Positions 39,001 to 51,800 of a stretch of 64,000 nucleotides of DNA are shown one piece after another. The stretch's first letter is position 1. Each line of letters starts with the position of its first letter. Both the position numbers and the translations under genes were made by a program. The notes under the pieces are model-generated. The model saw only the letters and a list, made by a program, of their open reading frames with translations, had not been told where the DNA came from and made no database searches. Where the stretch lies: contig NC_135064.1 in the NCBI RefSeq assembly GCF_051401765.1, positions 26,386,001 through 26,450,000 of the forward strand, in the 5' to 3' direction. The stretch is from Calliopsis andreniformis. Taxonomy: Eukaryota; Arthropoda; Insecta; Hymenoptera; Andrenidae.

Positions 39001-42000
39001 GATCGGGCAGGTCGATCTTTTTTACCGATTTAACTCGCCTCTGTTCACGAATCTTGATGATTGCGACCTCATCTCGCTACCATATTTGGGCGGATGTACG
39101 CGTTCGATGGCTTCCGACGGTGCAGTCTCTCGATCTACAGCATCCTTTTTTCTTTGTGTTGGTTAGCATCGATTGCTGTGCTCATTTAGGTACATCATCC
39201 TACATCAATAATATTCATGATCGAAAATTTGAAGGATTTTAGTTTAATGAACTAGGTAAATACTTGATTTTCCTTAATTACTTGCCAGTTCTGTCTTCCG
39301 AGATTTTCCATAAATATAGATACTATTACCCAGATAACTACTATCCTAGATATAGAATTACACATCTGAAATTGCATCGACAATAATTGATCACAAAATA
39401 GCAAAGATTGAACCTTCAACAGCCTTCACCACTGCCCACTATACAATCTAAAAGCAGCCCACGACTAACATTCCTCAATTTTAATGCAACCAGGACTACC
39501 TGCTATCCTCTTGTAGCCCTTTTAGGTGGATGTCTTCGTATTCTCAGGCTCTGACGGCATCGTCAAGTAGCGAGACTACGTCTCGTGACGCACGGCCAAG
39601 AACCAGCTAATCCGTCACGATGAGAATGTCCTATTTTTAAGGTTCGTTCATTCACGTTTTTCCCCAGAACGTCCTGACTCAGCGTCTAAGGACGTCCTGA
39701 GAAAGAGTTCGATCCCCGTTGGAAAAATCGTTCCACGATGGACGATCCAACTCTGAGAACCCGTGTTTATTTCGAACGAACGGCATCCAACACGTGAGTC
39801 ATCGGAAGAGATTCCCGGTGCTGCGTCTATCAAGGCCGACAATGGCCACGGCCTTCGCGTTACCGATTTTCAGGCGCCACGCAGCGACAGCCGAAATAGT
39901 TTTGACGCTTTTTTTCGGTTCACTGCCGGCCGTTGAGAACGAGAAACGATCTTTCGAACAGTTTTATGCATAATTCTGATGAACGAAGGGGCACTTAAAT
40001 CGTAAAGATCAGTAGCAAACAGCTGCTGTTAACAATTTGTCGCATGTAATGGGCGTTTTTAGTGGGTGATCTGTGCACTTTTTATGCTTTGAAAATGTAT
40101 TTCTGAGAAAAATAATTAAATAGTAGCGAATTTAAATGGAAGAGAATGCCTTTTGAAACTTTTATTAATATATTGCTTAAGGATTTTCTATATATTAATT
40201 AATTCTTGAAGGAGCGGTAAATATCCCTCGTAGTTCGGATCCCTATCAAGCTTCAGTCATTTTGATTAACTAATCACTGAAGCATCTCCCAGATGCATTC
40301 TTCGCAAAAAGTGAGAACTGGCTTCCTAGATGAATAACCTTCTGTTTCCTGATTTTGTTCATTTAACTAGCAGGGGGAAAACATTGCAAGGAAAAGAAAT
40401 TTTCTCGGCTATCATTTCCTGAGAACCATAGTACGTTTCTTCGTCGTTAACATTGCGATGAATTCCCTCGTTAACACACCTTCGTATAATTTTCAATTTA
40501 AGCATAATAATTACGAACAACATTACTCGCTGACAGAAGAATAGCGTGAGGCGTAGGTTTACGGAAAAAGGCTAATAAATTTCAATGCTCACGTTGTAAA
40601 ATCATAATTTAAGTTCTCCGTGATTCCCGTTGCTCGATTATTTCTTCCCCACGACACGCGCTCAGATAGCCCATTGTCATCGCACGCACGCCGTCACAAA
40701 AGCGTGTTTTCCCGCAATTTTGCTCGAATGCAGTTTCTCGTGGCTTTATCGCGCTCGTATCTTGGGAACCGGGTCGAGCTGGCTAATTTCAAGATCACGG
40801 CGAAAAGGTTGTTCTTCACAGCGATGTCATGGTTTCTTAGTGAATCTACCATCAAGCTGTCTTCACTTTCAGGTGACAATGTGGGACATAGAAATTCTTA
40901 TCTTTATCTTTTCTCGAGGGAAGTGTACTGATCTGTAGATATCGTTGAGTTTACACTAGGTGAGAGCAAAAGTTAATACTTGCATGTATTTCTGTTACCC
41001 AAAATGTCTGTGGGTGGAGATTATTGGATTCCCTCATTCTGGAGACTTTAACGCTTGCATAGGAGAGGTCAGGTTCTTGCGTAGATCATCACTGGAATAG
41101 ATTCTTCTATTTACTCTGCTTAAGTATTGCTATTACCCATTATCTTATTTTGCCTTCTGTCTAAACGTACCTAGAAAGGTTCCCTCAACTTCTTGTAGTA
41201 AAAGGTGCTCCATTACCCCAAAGTTCGCAGACTTATGTGAAACATATTTCATGAGTTAGAATGAGAACAAAATGGAATTAAATTTCCGCTCGCCGACTGA
41301 AACACGGAAATATGTTCAAACTTTTTTCGAGGTTGTTCCTCATCTCCGCGATGAATACCAATCGTTGAAATCGAAACTTCTGTACTGTACCAGCGCGAAT
41401 ATAGGTCTGCCGAGTTGATTGCCAGTAGTTAAACGCTAAGTAGTAAATTTATGGTTCGTTAGCCTGCAATTAGAACCAATCCATTTAACTTTGTTCTAAT
41501 CGAGTCAGTTACAATGGAACGATACAGAAGAAGTGAACGCGGACAGTTAACCGAGTGTATGCAGCCAAATCTACTGCCATTACACGATCTAGTGGTTTTT
41601 ATTTTTAGCACAAGCGTAAATCGAGGCTTAACATTTTTCTGCGACGCATGGAATGCGAGAGATAAATCTGACGGGTAGCACAGACGAACCGAAATGGAGC
41701 TCGTAAAAGATGATGTCCAAACTGTGAAGACAAAAAAACGGGGTTTATACGTAAACAAGAATTTACGAAAACAGTCTCATAGTAGCCGTCGAGGCGTGTT
41801 AATGCTAATTCGTGGATTCTTATGTAAAGTAGCGATCGCGGAACAAATTGAGCCACGTCGAGCGTTTCCTTTGCGTCAGATCTGAGGTAAAATTACCGAA
41901 AGTATGTTACTTGTTATTAAATCGCAATTCTGTGCTGACAGTGAAAGATGGGTTGAGATTTATTCATCTCGCACGCTCTAAATCCCGATTTGCATGAAAA

Positions 42001-45000
42001 AGATACCGATCGTCATTGTTCCCCTAGGTTCAGGGGAGCGCTGCTTACCGATTCATCGACATTGTCGGAGGAACTTTCCTTCGGCTGATTTTCCCTTTCG
42101 CTCGCGGAATTAGAAATTCGACTTAAACACGGTCGCTCTTGTTCCATTCCTCATTACGAATTCCGTCGACGCTTTTGCCCGTATATTCTTCCACGTCCAA
42201 TGACCTCCTGCAAGGAGAAGAGCACCCAGCGAAAGTGTCATTGCTCGTCGTTGCATATTACCAGTACACATCCGCCACTTTCCCTGTGATTTATTCACTG
42301 TTCGCCTCTTTCTTTTCGGTGATTTTCGTGACTGATGATCGTGCTTAGAACCATTATGTTCTGTTTTGATGAGAGCTATCATAGTAGGTACCATCTCTGT
42401 ATGTATAGTGGGACCAATCATAGATCTTATTCCATGAATTCTGATAAATGAATCGGTGAATTGAAGAACAGAACATGTCCAAAATTATCCATTTTCAATT
42501 TATCTAAAACCTGTGCCTGGACCTCAGAGTCAAGATTGCAAGAAGTCGTACAGAAAAGAAGTAGACTTAATAATCGATATAGGACTAGAGAACTTGAGGA
42601 ATTATTAGTGAAGAATATTTGCAAATACATATTACGATTTCTCGAAATGAAGTGCAAGCCATTCGATGATATCAGATCTATACATTCGAATCGCCGGCAG
42701 TTTTGAAATGCGTTACTAAGAGTCGACACATCGAGGCTTGACGTATGTCTCGTTTTAAAGTAATTTTCCGCCGACATTTCAAGATAAATGCTAGTCATCT
42801 ATCGAGGTACCGTAGGCGCATATCTCGCGAAGGAAAATGAATCAATGCTTTCAATAAAAAATTGAATTTATACGAATTCTTTTCTATGCGAGAAAAGCCA
42901 ATCTGCACGTCTGATCTCTGCACGTCATTCCTGGTGTTCGGAGTAATACGAATAAATGGAAAGAGAAAAGTGGCTGAGATTATTGGCGAACGTATCCTTA
43001 ATTGTTCCAACGATAGGCATAAAATCTCCATATTTGTACGTTTCGCATTCGCGGAATCCGCCTATTCATAGTTAACTGTTCCTGGCTGCTTTCCACGCTG
43101 GTGAACCGAAAAAATCGCGTAACCACGACTTGAACGAACATGATAATTCAATGCCGACAATGCTTAGTGCAAAAAGGAAAAAAGCGCAAAAAGTTGTTCG
43201 GTATGAGGTAATATAAGAAAGGAAGAACTCCGATCGTTCCCCCAGAGTTTTAATGGAACGCTAAATTTTCGACTAATGGATCCAGTTCTTAGGCTCCTCA
43301 AAATATAAATTACCTTTATTTTAATTGTAGAAACTACTATGTAAAAATTTGCATTATTGCGTGAAATTTATAAATACAACCTCACGCCACTAATAGCGTG
43401 AAATCTCCATGATTCATTTAACAAGGAGTTCGACAATGGTAGTAATAACTTTTAAAAACGCGATAGCACAATCTTCTCTCTCCATCTACCAATTTCTTTC
43501 CGCGTTTGCAATACGTTCACGGATCGTGTGCCCCACAAATAAGGTGGTTTTGCCAGATTTTCATAACGCAAGCTTCCAAAGAATGAGTCAAGAGGTCCTA
43601 ATTAAGTGATGTGAGTCAAAAATCAAGGAATCATCACTCGGCATTTTTTCTTTCTTGCGTGTTTCACGATGTCAAGTTCCTGGTTTCTCTTGGCGAAAAA
43701 ATCCAAATTATTTTTATGGATTATGTTCTGCCAAATACTCAAGCACGATTTCGCCATGCATTGCTGACCCGTGTCACTGAAAAACATGCATGAAAATAGT
43801 TCGAACGCCGAGATTACAATACACATTAAATCACGGGCAATGAGCATTAATATTCAGATGTTGTTTCGTCATTCAATTTCTCGTATTCGCGTTCTTCGTA
43901 GCGAAAACACACAGGGGAACTGTTACGTGGCAGTAATTCATGGCGCGAGCCATGAACACAGTGATTACGTTGCCTCGTACGATTCGTCTTTTTTTCGTGG
44001 AACCTTTTCTTTCCAGCCTTCGGTCAGAAAACTTCATTCTGCTGAATATGCAGAAACGGAAATATTCTGTGAAATTGTGGATACTTCTGTGACTGGTTTT
44101 TTCACCTGTGCGCTGAGTCATTCCTAGACTAGGAAATAATGCACTGTATGATTTAAAGAGAATTAAGACATTTTGCTTATAGAAGTGCTACGCATGATGT
44201 AACTGTATGTTTACCAGCAAAAAGATAATTTGTCTTCTTTGATTAACGAGTTCATACAACATCGTTATTATAGATTGTCTCTAATAAATGAGCTTAAAGT
44301 TAATGATGGTGAAACAAATCAAATTAGTTTCTTCATTCCTCCTCCGATGGCATTTTTTTACTTACAAACCTACTGTGAAAGGGGAAATAAAAATTAGAGC
44401 ATTAGAGAGTTTGTGTTTTATAAGTCAAATTGTACATATGTTCCATAATCCTTGAAAAATTATCCATGCTAAAGGATTGAACTCGTAATAGAGTGGTATA
44501 CAAAGTGTTCAACAAGAGGAACTAGCAACGAGTAAAAAAATTGTATTTGAGCCTTGATTCTGGAGATATTGATTGTTAGAGATGCATATGAAGTGCACGT
44601 GTGTCTCACTTGGGACTTACTCTACTTACATCGCTACGCCTGACCCGGTTAATGCACTGGCAGTAGAATAATGTTACGAGTCAGACACATTTCACGCGCA
44701 CTACAGGTGTAAGTAGCTTGAACAGCTAGCTCTGAAAGGAAGCTTCAGATGCGTCGTATTTTGGCACGTATTATACAAGCACCCCTTGAAATTTCTGACA
44801 CCTGGATATTATCCACCATTCTCTGCAATTGTAATACAGATACCCCATAAAAAACCTTCGAAATCTAATAAAAATAGTAGAAATTTCTTTGGACTCTCCA
44901 TTGAAACCGAACGACAGCGCCAAAAGCAGAGTCATAGAGAGAGCATCTTGGTCAGGCGACTGAATTTAAAAAAGACGCACGGGATGCAGTAGTCCGGGGC

Positions 45001-45601
45001 AGGGATCACGACCTTGCCTCACGAAATCCGGGATTCGATCACGTTCGCCTTGCCGCGCGCGCGCGAGGGCCCAGGTCGAAACTTGCCTTTTCTTTTCGTG
45101 TGCGTCGATCACGAAGCCCGTGGCGGCATGGGAAGTTAACATTCCGGTGGCGTCGCGTTCTGCCTCTAATGTAAGGCCTTTCCAGTCGATATGGCCACGG
45201 CTTACACGATCCCTTTCTTATTTCTCCTATGAGCCACGCCTAGCACTTGCCCTGGTGGAGCAGCGTTTGCTTGCACACCCTTCACCACATATAGAACCGA
45301 GTGCCGATACACGGCGGGTACATTTCGCCAGGAAAACGTAGGCGAGTCTTCGCCGTGTGATATATCTCCATACCGATGATATCAGGCCGAGTTATCGGGC
45401 ACAGTGACTGAACAAAAGAAAGTAAGGTAAATGTCCTAGTAGCCGATCACGTCTCAGTACTTGAACACTAAGGCGAATTTTATTTTATTTTAAGCTTCAA
45501 TTCTGATGTACCTAATAACGGGAGAAAAAATAGGATATTTAGCTTTGTGGGGGACTGGTTCACAATATCTAGAAAGGTTCCACACTTAGTGGAACATTTA
45601 A
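36014..45601. other. Middle of the NAA15 intron, no gene seen
   Basis: The first 500 bases are CpG-rich. Their 172-aa plus-strand open frame has no recognisable protein and lies beside the proposed nested-gene promoter. The rest is AT-rich. A TATA-like CTATAAAAAAGG at 37618-37629 precedes a 75-codon frame at 37677, and a 7-bp inverted repeat (GTTCCAC/GTGGAAC) lies near 45577-45595. Nothing is supported as a gene. Confidence 0.55.
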
Positions 45602-45814
45602 CCCTGGAATGGTACACTAGGATCTTTCATGGTCCCAGCGAAATATTGATTTATGTTACTGTAGTATAAAATATTGCAAATAAAAATGTTTTTAACATTT
45701 GAATTTTATAACCTTAAACTATATACTTGAAAGTGTGAAAATCATGCTAAACTTGAGGTCTTAAAGACCCAGTATACCGTGTGGCAGACGAAAAAACAGT
45801 GTGTCATTCCAGGG
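45602..45814. mobile_element. piggyBac-type non-autonomous element (213 bp)
   Basis: The left end begins CCCTGGAATGGTACACT directly after TTAA (45598-45601). The right end, reverse-complemented, begins CCCTGGAATGACACACT and abuts TTAG (45815-45818), one base from TTAA. Terminal CCC with TTAA target duplication is the piggyBac hallmark. There is no coding capacity, so it is a MITE that needs a transposase from elsewhere. Confidence 0.8.
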
Positions 45815-48800
45815 TTAGTATCTTAAGCGTCTGGGTATTGGGACATTTACCTTAGATCTCGCATAATGGCCAGAGTCTCACCTGGCAGAGACTACTGACG
45901 AAGAGAATCGTTCAGTCGTCGCAGAAAAAGAGGAAGAGAGGTCGTCGTAGCTCAAGCTGTGTATTATTGTGTTCCTATTTGCAAAATCTGACGCAATTCT
46001 ACGAACGGCCCCGAACCTATTGGAATCATACTTCGCTCGAAATCTATTTTCTAACGGTGCAAGTTATGAAACGTCATAGTCCATTGCGGTCTGAATCAGT
46101 GAGAATCGAAGACCGAAAGGTGAGCACAGATGTAGCCTCGATTTGCGTCATAGACCCAAAGGGGAGAGGCTACGGGGAAATGGGATGAATCGATGCGATC
46201 TGAGCGGTGTAGAGATTGTGGTCGATGCTCTATTTCCGTTCTGTGATTCGATCGTTTTTGCCTTACCTGGTTTATGAATATTCTGTTCATTTGGCGAGAA
46301 AGAGTTGAAAATGAAGTTTTATATGGAATTGGATTATTAGTGAAATCTTTAGTGGCCTTTGCTGGAACATAAGCATGGTTGCCAACTGGACTCTACGCGT
46401 ACAGATGAGTAAGTGACGTTACTTGCCTCTTCGCTTAGAGTCCAGCTGGCAGTCATAAACATAAGGCCAGGTTAGCATCTGATCTGAAGAATGACGAACA
46501 ATTATAATGAGACATCAGAAACGAATATATTACAAACAAGGTGCTGAAATCACTCCTATTATGTAATACCTCATTTCTATTTAATGCTGTATGATTTATA
46601 ATCCTCCTCCCAATAGTAGATATTAATTTTAACTTCTTTAAATTAACAACCTTTTACACTTAGCGCCAAATTATCGAAAACGTCATCAGTTAATCTTCTT
46701 CACGCTTCACAGCCAATATTTATAGCCAAGATTTCTTCAAACCGATAAAGTCCTCGTTTTGCATCCAGCAAGAAACCACTGACGAAACTCACGTGGCAAT
46801 CCACTGTTTTATTCTCCTGGCATCAATTAGCAAAGACTTTGTTGCTTGCGATGCAACCACGACCAAGGGATCACTTTAGGCCCCCTATTGTTGAGCGTCA
46901 ACCATTAATTCCAGGGCTTGCAACATTTCACGGATTGCTCCCTCTCAATTATAAATCGTTTAACGTCGTTATTCTGTAATATTGCGAATTAAGGCGCGCC
47001 AAATCGGCAGGCAAAGTGGCAAAAAGATCGGTGTTGCGGAAAAAAGCTCGGAGCACTAATGGTAGAATGCCGATCCGCCATGAATCACGATTCTTGACCG
47101 ATCCGTGAATAATCGATCGGAACTTTCTCGAGGAAATAATCAAGCCATAGTGTGCTCCATGTTGAACATGAAAAACTCAACATCAGTCGTTCTGAAGTTC
47201 TGGAGTTCATCCAGTTGACAATACTATTCGTCACTTTGCGTTATACTCTCGTCGATTCGTACACGTCGTTGTGGTCACGATACTCCTCGAATACGTAATT
47301 TACGACTTAACCGCGAATACCAGTCGTGTTCTTCGATCTGCATACAATGACTTACCGAGATACCGAACATTGTCACAATTATTATCGGCGCGCGTGCATC
47401 GGGCCCGATTTTTAAATATTCGACATCGACGCTGGTCGCCCTGACTTTTTTGCAAACTGCATATATATGAATAAATACTTGTGTGTGGGATGGAATTTGA
47501 CCTTTTCGACTTGTGGGGCACGTAGTCGCGAGGGTTCGCTCCAAGTGAATTATTTTTGCATCGAAAGCTCTTTCGAAAAGGCAGTTTATAGGAGGAGAGA
47601 TTATTTCAGCATTTGGAGTTGGAAATGGATGTGTGTTACAGATATAAGACGCTGGATTCTGCACCATTCTGGATCATTAAAAGTTTTTAAAAGCATTTTT
47701 TCGAGCTTCATCAACGTTAGCGTCACGCTCTGTTATAGCCTCTTTAATAACCTGTTTCGAATTCCATTCGCTTTGGAACCTTTCTACGTCCCTACGTCCT
47801 TTTCGTTTCATATTCATATTCACTTTTTTGGGATTCTCTTGTTTTCGTAGCCTTGAACCTCAGACATTTCGGTTTTCAAGGAACTTGATGTCTGTAAGTT
47901 GAAGGACTCTACCACAAGGAGGTGGTCAGCCCTCGAAACTTTTCCCCCTTACTCAGACTTAAAGAGTGGGAAATATTTAAGTGTTAACTCGTTCCATGAA
48001 AGTTTCTCCACATTTAAGTTCAGTAATCGCGTGAATTGTGTACAAAAGTTCTAGCTCGCCTTTAATTATCTTAAAAAATACAATCTTAAGTATATCGTAA
48101 ACGCCTGTCTTCAAGAAATCACCCAGTTATCGCCCTCAGCGTCAAAAAAAATCCCAAGCTCGGCATAAGTTCACCTCTCCCACCACAGGAATACAAGAAT
48201 TCAATTCCACCTGGCAACGTTCACCTGCGATAAACCCGAACGAATTTCAGTACCCACAGCTCTCACGGTCCCCCACACTTCTTCCCTAAACGGTTCCGTT
48301 AGGATCGATCAGACGTCCTCGTAACTCATGAATATCCACGATCGCGGGAGAGCCGATGCACAAATAGGTAGGTGTGTTGCCTTTTACGTAACAGACAACC
48401 TTATAAACACGATCTGCGCGATTACTCACGGTCGAATCGGCCTATCGAAGAAGCATCCACGATCTCCTAACAACTTAATACACAGCCGCGACATTGAATA
48501 ATTTCAATCCACAGCCCAACTGATCCACGTGCCGCAAGATTTATCCTCGCGAATGGGAGAAACGATTCGAACGATGCAGCGCTAATTGTCCTCGTGATCA
48601 CAGCTGCGCCGTCGGTTTTTCTTTTGAATTCAATCTCTGTTTGCTGGAATCGATGCATCGCAAAAGCGATTCGCCGCAACCGTGCGGCACTCCTACGAAA
48701 AATGGATCTGGCTCCGCGGTCGATTACGAAATAGATCAGCGAGCGATCGAGGGCGGCTCGCGACGATCATAGAGGAGGCTTCTTCTTGGGATTACCGTCA

Positions 48801-51800
48801 TTTCTATGCCAGAGCTTTATCGTGCGTTACGCCTCATACGTAATCGCGGAACGCGTTTGTGTAATCGACAGTTCCTGTATCCTCCATCGGCTCGATGCGA
48901 CTGCCGCTGTTGCCATTGCGCTTCCCAGTATTGCTTATTAGCGAGTACGTTGTTTCTTGTCTTGTATTGTGTAATATGGAGAACGCGGTTGCGTTACTGC
49001 TCCCCTTTTAGTTGCTTCTTAGGGTCATTTTTCTTTGATATATTTTCTTGTGTTTGACACTGTCTTCATATACAGTAGTTCATGAAAGTATTCGAACATT
49101 AGACCGAATCATTGTCAATTTTTTAATTACTGTTGCGTGGTAATTATGCTGCGAAAATATTTATTAATTAGTTATCAAGAGTCGATGGATATTGTTTCGA
49201 GAAAGCAAAGGCTGTTGTGTAATAAGAATAATTTGGCCATTGAGCTCCACTTTGTCCCTTTTCCCGCTATTAATTTTGTATAATCAACAGGTCCTGTATT
49301 GTCTCGTAACACGCAATGTTCCGTGACGTTATCACTAGATCTCCGAGCCTTAATAATATTGAAAAGGCGGGAAGCAACGCGCGTTGCATTCTTGTGGAAC
49401 AATAACGCGTAACCTGACAAGCTTTGTTCGTTGATCTTGCTCCCTGATATTTCATTATTTATCGTCGATTCTTGGTAAAGGGATTAAAAAATTATTCGAG
49501 AAGAGAGAAATAGTTGTTGAAAATAATGGCCAGTGCTTCAGTAATTAAACACATATTGCATTAATTTTTTCTCTAACCAAAAGACCTCTTAGAAACGGAG
49601 ATATTTAGAAGATGAGCTATTACAGAGTCATATTTATAAGATTGAAATCTTAATCAAATCCAGCTCTTGTATAAGATAGGAAAGAGTCGAAGTCATGAAA
49701 AAAGATTCACTCATAGCAAATCGGTAAAAGTGGTCACGAATCGTTACGAAACTAACGATCTTCTGTGATTCACTTGACTTTCTGTCAACCAATTTCCTCG
49801 ATACGCTCGAAACAGGCTACATCGCGTAACGTTGCACATATTCCGTCTATTGACCGTACCGTACGTTCTTGAACTTCCGCTTATTCCACCGGCCGAACTT
49901 GCGAACGTAACGAGAGCCGCTAATCATTTCACGCTGAAACAATTATGTAAGCTCTTTGCGTAACTTAAAATTGCGTATATTTTTTCATACTTTATTAAAA
50001 TATTTTAAATTCTTTTTTTCGCGAGTCCAGATTATTAGAGTTGGACGAACGTTCACTCTCTAATAATAGGATGAAGTGTTATGAAAAAATAGTATCAAAT
50101 AAATACATACACGTTTCATTATATTTGTCCATATACATAGAAGACTGATCAATTGCCATTTAACTATATTTTTGTATTAGAATCGGAACATAGTGCTTCT
50201 TTTTTAAAGTAATAAGTAATAATATTAATCTGGTTTTCCCCCTTATTAAACTTGAAAGTTTGGAATTGCATCTTTTTCTAATTACCCGTAAAAATCTTCA
50301 GTATTTGTATCGTTCATATTAATTTCTGATTTCCACATTTAATTGAACCAAGGAAAACTGTTGCATTCCACCATCAGCCCACACGCAAAGGAGCTTAAGA
50401 GCGTATGAATGAAGAGTGTCTTCTTCTTCTTGCGAAAAATTATTTATTGCTCAGTTGCCCGTTAGCTTATCTCAGAGCTGTCACCACCCGACAATTATCG
50501 CTAGATCAGTAGTTTATATCTCTTCAGTGCGTTTCTTCCCAGATGAAGAATGCAACATCGATCTCCAAACCCGGAATCACTACTATCTCACGAGTGATTC
50601 ATCCTTTCTATGACGTTGAAGGATCTAGAAAAAGAGATGAAAAAAGATCGTGGGTGCATGTTTGCGGCAGTTTGCTTCGTTAAATCGAAATGCCAGCTGT
50701 TTTTCCTTATGCTTCGTCACGATGACAACGGAGCCACTTAAAACATTTTTATTCGCCTCTGCGTTTCTCTATCCATCTAATGACTACGATTTAAGTAAGA
50801 CAGCCTTTTTACCATCCACCGACCTTGTCGCCCCCGTCATTTGCACTAGTTGGAGCTCTTTACCTAACCGCAATTATTTTCACCTGGCGAATCTGAATTC
50901 GTTGCGTGTAAACGGTGCGTTTTATGCAAAGCGTAACCTCGGCTCAGAAATCTTATTTTTAAAACACCTGACGACTGCTGGTGGACCCTAAAAAAGAAAA
51001 CAAAAGACAGAACTGAGTGATGGACGTGCTTTACAATGGGTCGGAGTTCCAAATTTGTTGCTGTCCCATTTTTCAGCTTCGTCACTTTAATTAATTAACA
51101 AAGAGCACCTTTTTTGTCGGCAGCTATTTTAGAAACGAGTTTAGTACTTAAAAACAGTAGCAATAATAACTCTTACGTTTCAATGTATTGATATATCAGA
51201 AATTAACTGCCAGACTCATAAAAACCCAAGGGGTGTCGTATAACTTTTTCTCCAGAAAGCTCAAAAAAACTGTTCATTCAATTTATTCAACATTAATCGC
51301 AGTGTACTCAGCCAAAATGGTATTAAAATCTCTTCAGTAATTCGAGCGAATACGAATCGCGAAATTCATCCCTATTCCATATAAACAAAGCTCGATTGCG
51401 TTTTCTTCAAAAGGACCAAAATCGCGCCTCAAGTCCCCTCAAAACCGATTCGAACCACACTGAAGTTCCGCTTTGAATCGTCGCCAAAGTTGCCAGAAAT
51501 TCTCGCAGGCGGAATGGGAAACAAGCGAGGGTCTCCCACAGGGGGCGAGACGCGAAATCGTTCCATCGGAATGCAACAGTGCTCGCGAATCGCTCGGGAC
51601 TGCCTAGATTTCGCAACGCCGAAGGCTCGTCGATACGATCGAATTTTCGAGGCGTTGCCCGTTGCAGGAAACCCGTAAGTGGAATCGATTTTCTCCCGGT
51701 GCGAGTGGCTAGAAATTAACAGCGGGTCAACGCGTATAATCGCGAGCGAGCGGGCGCGCGACTGTCGGGGGATGCAATTTGCATAAACGCTGCGTGCCCG

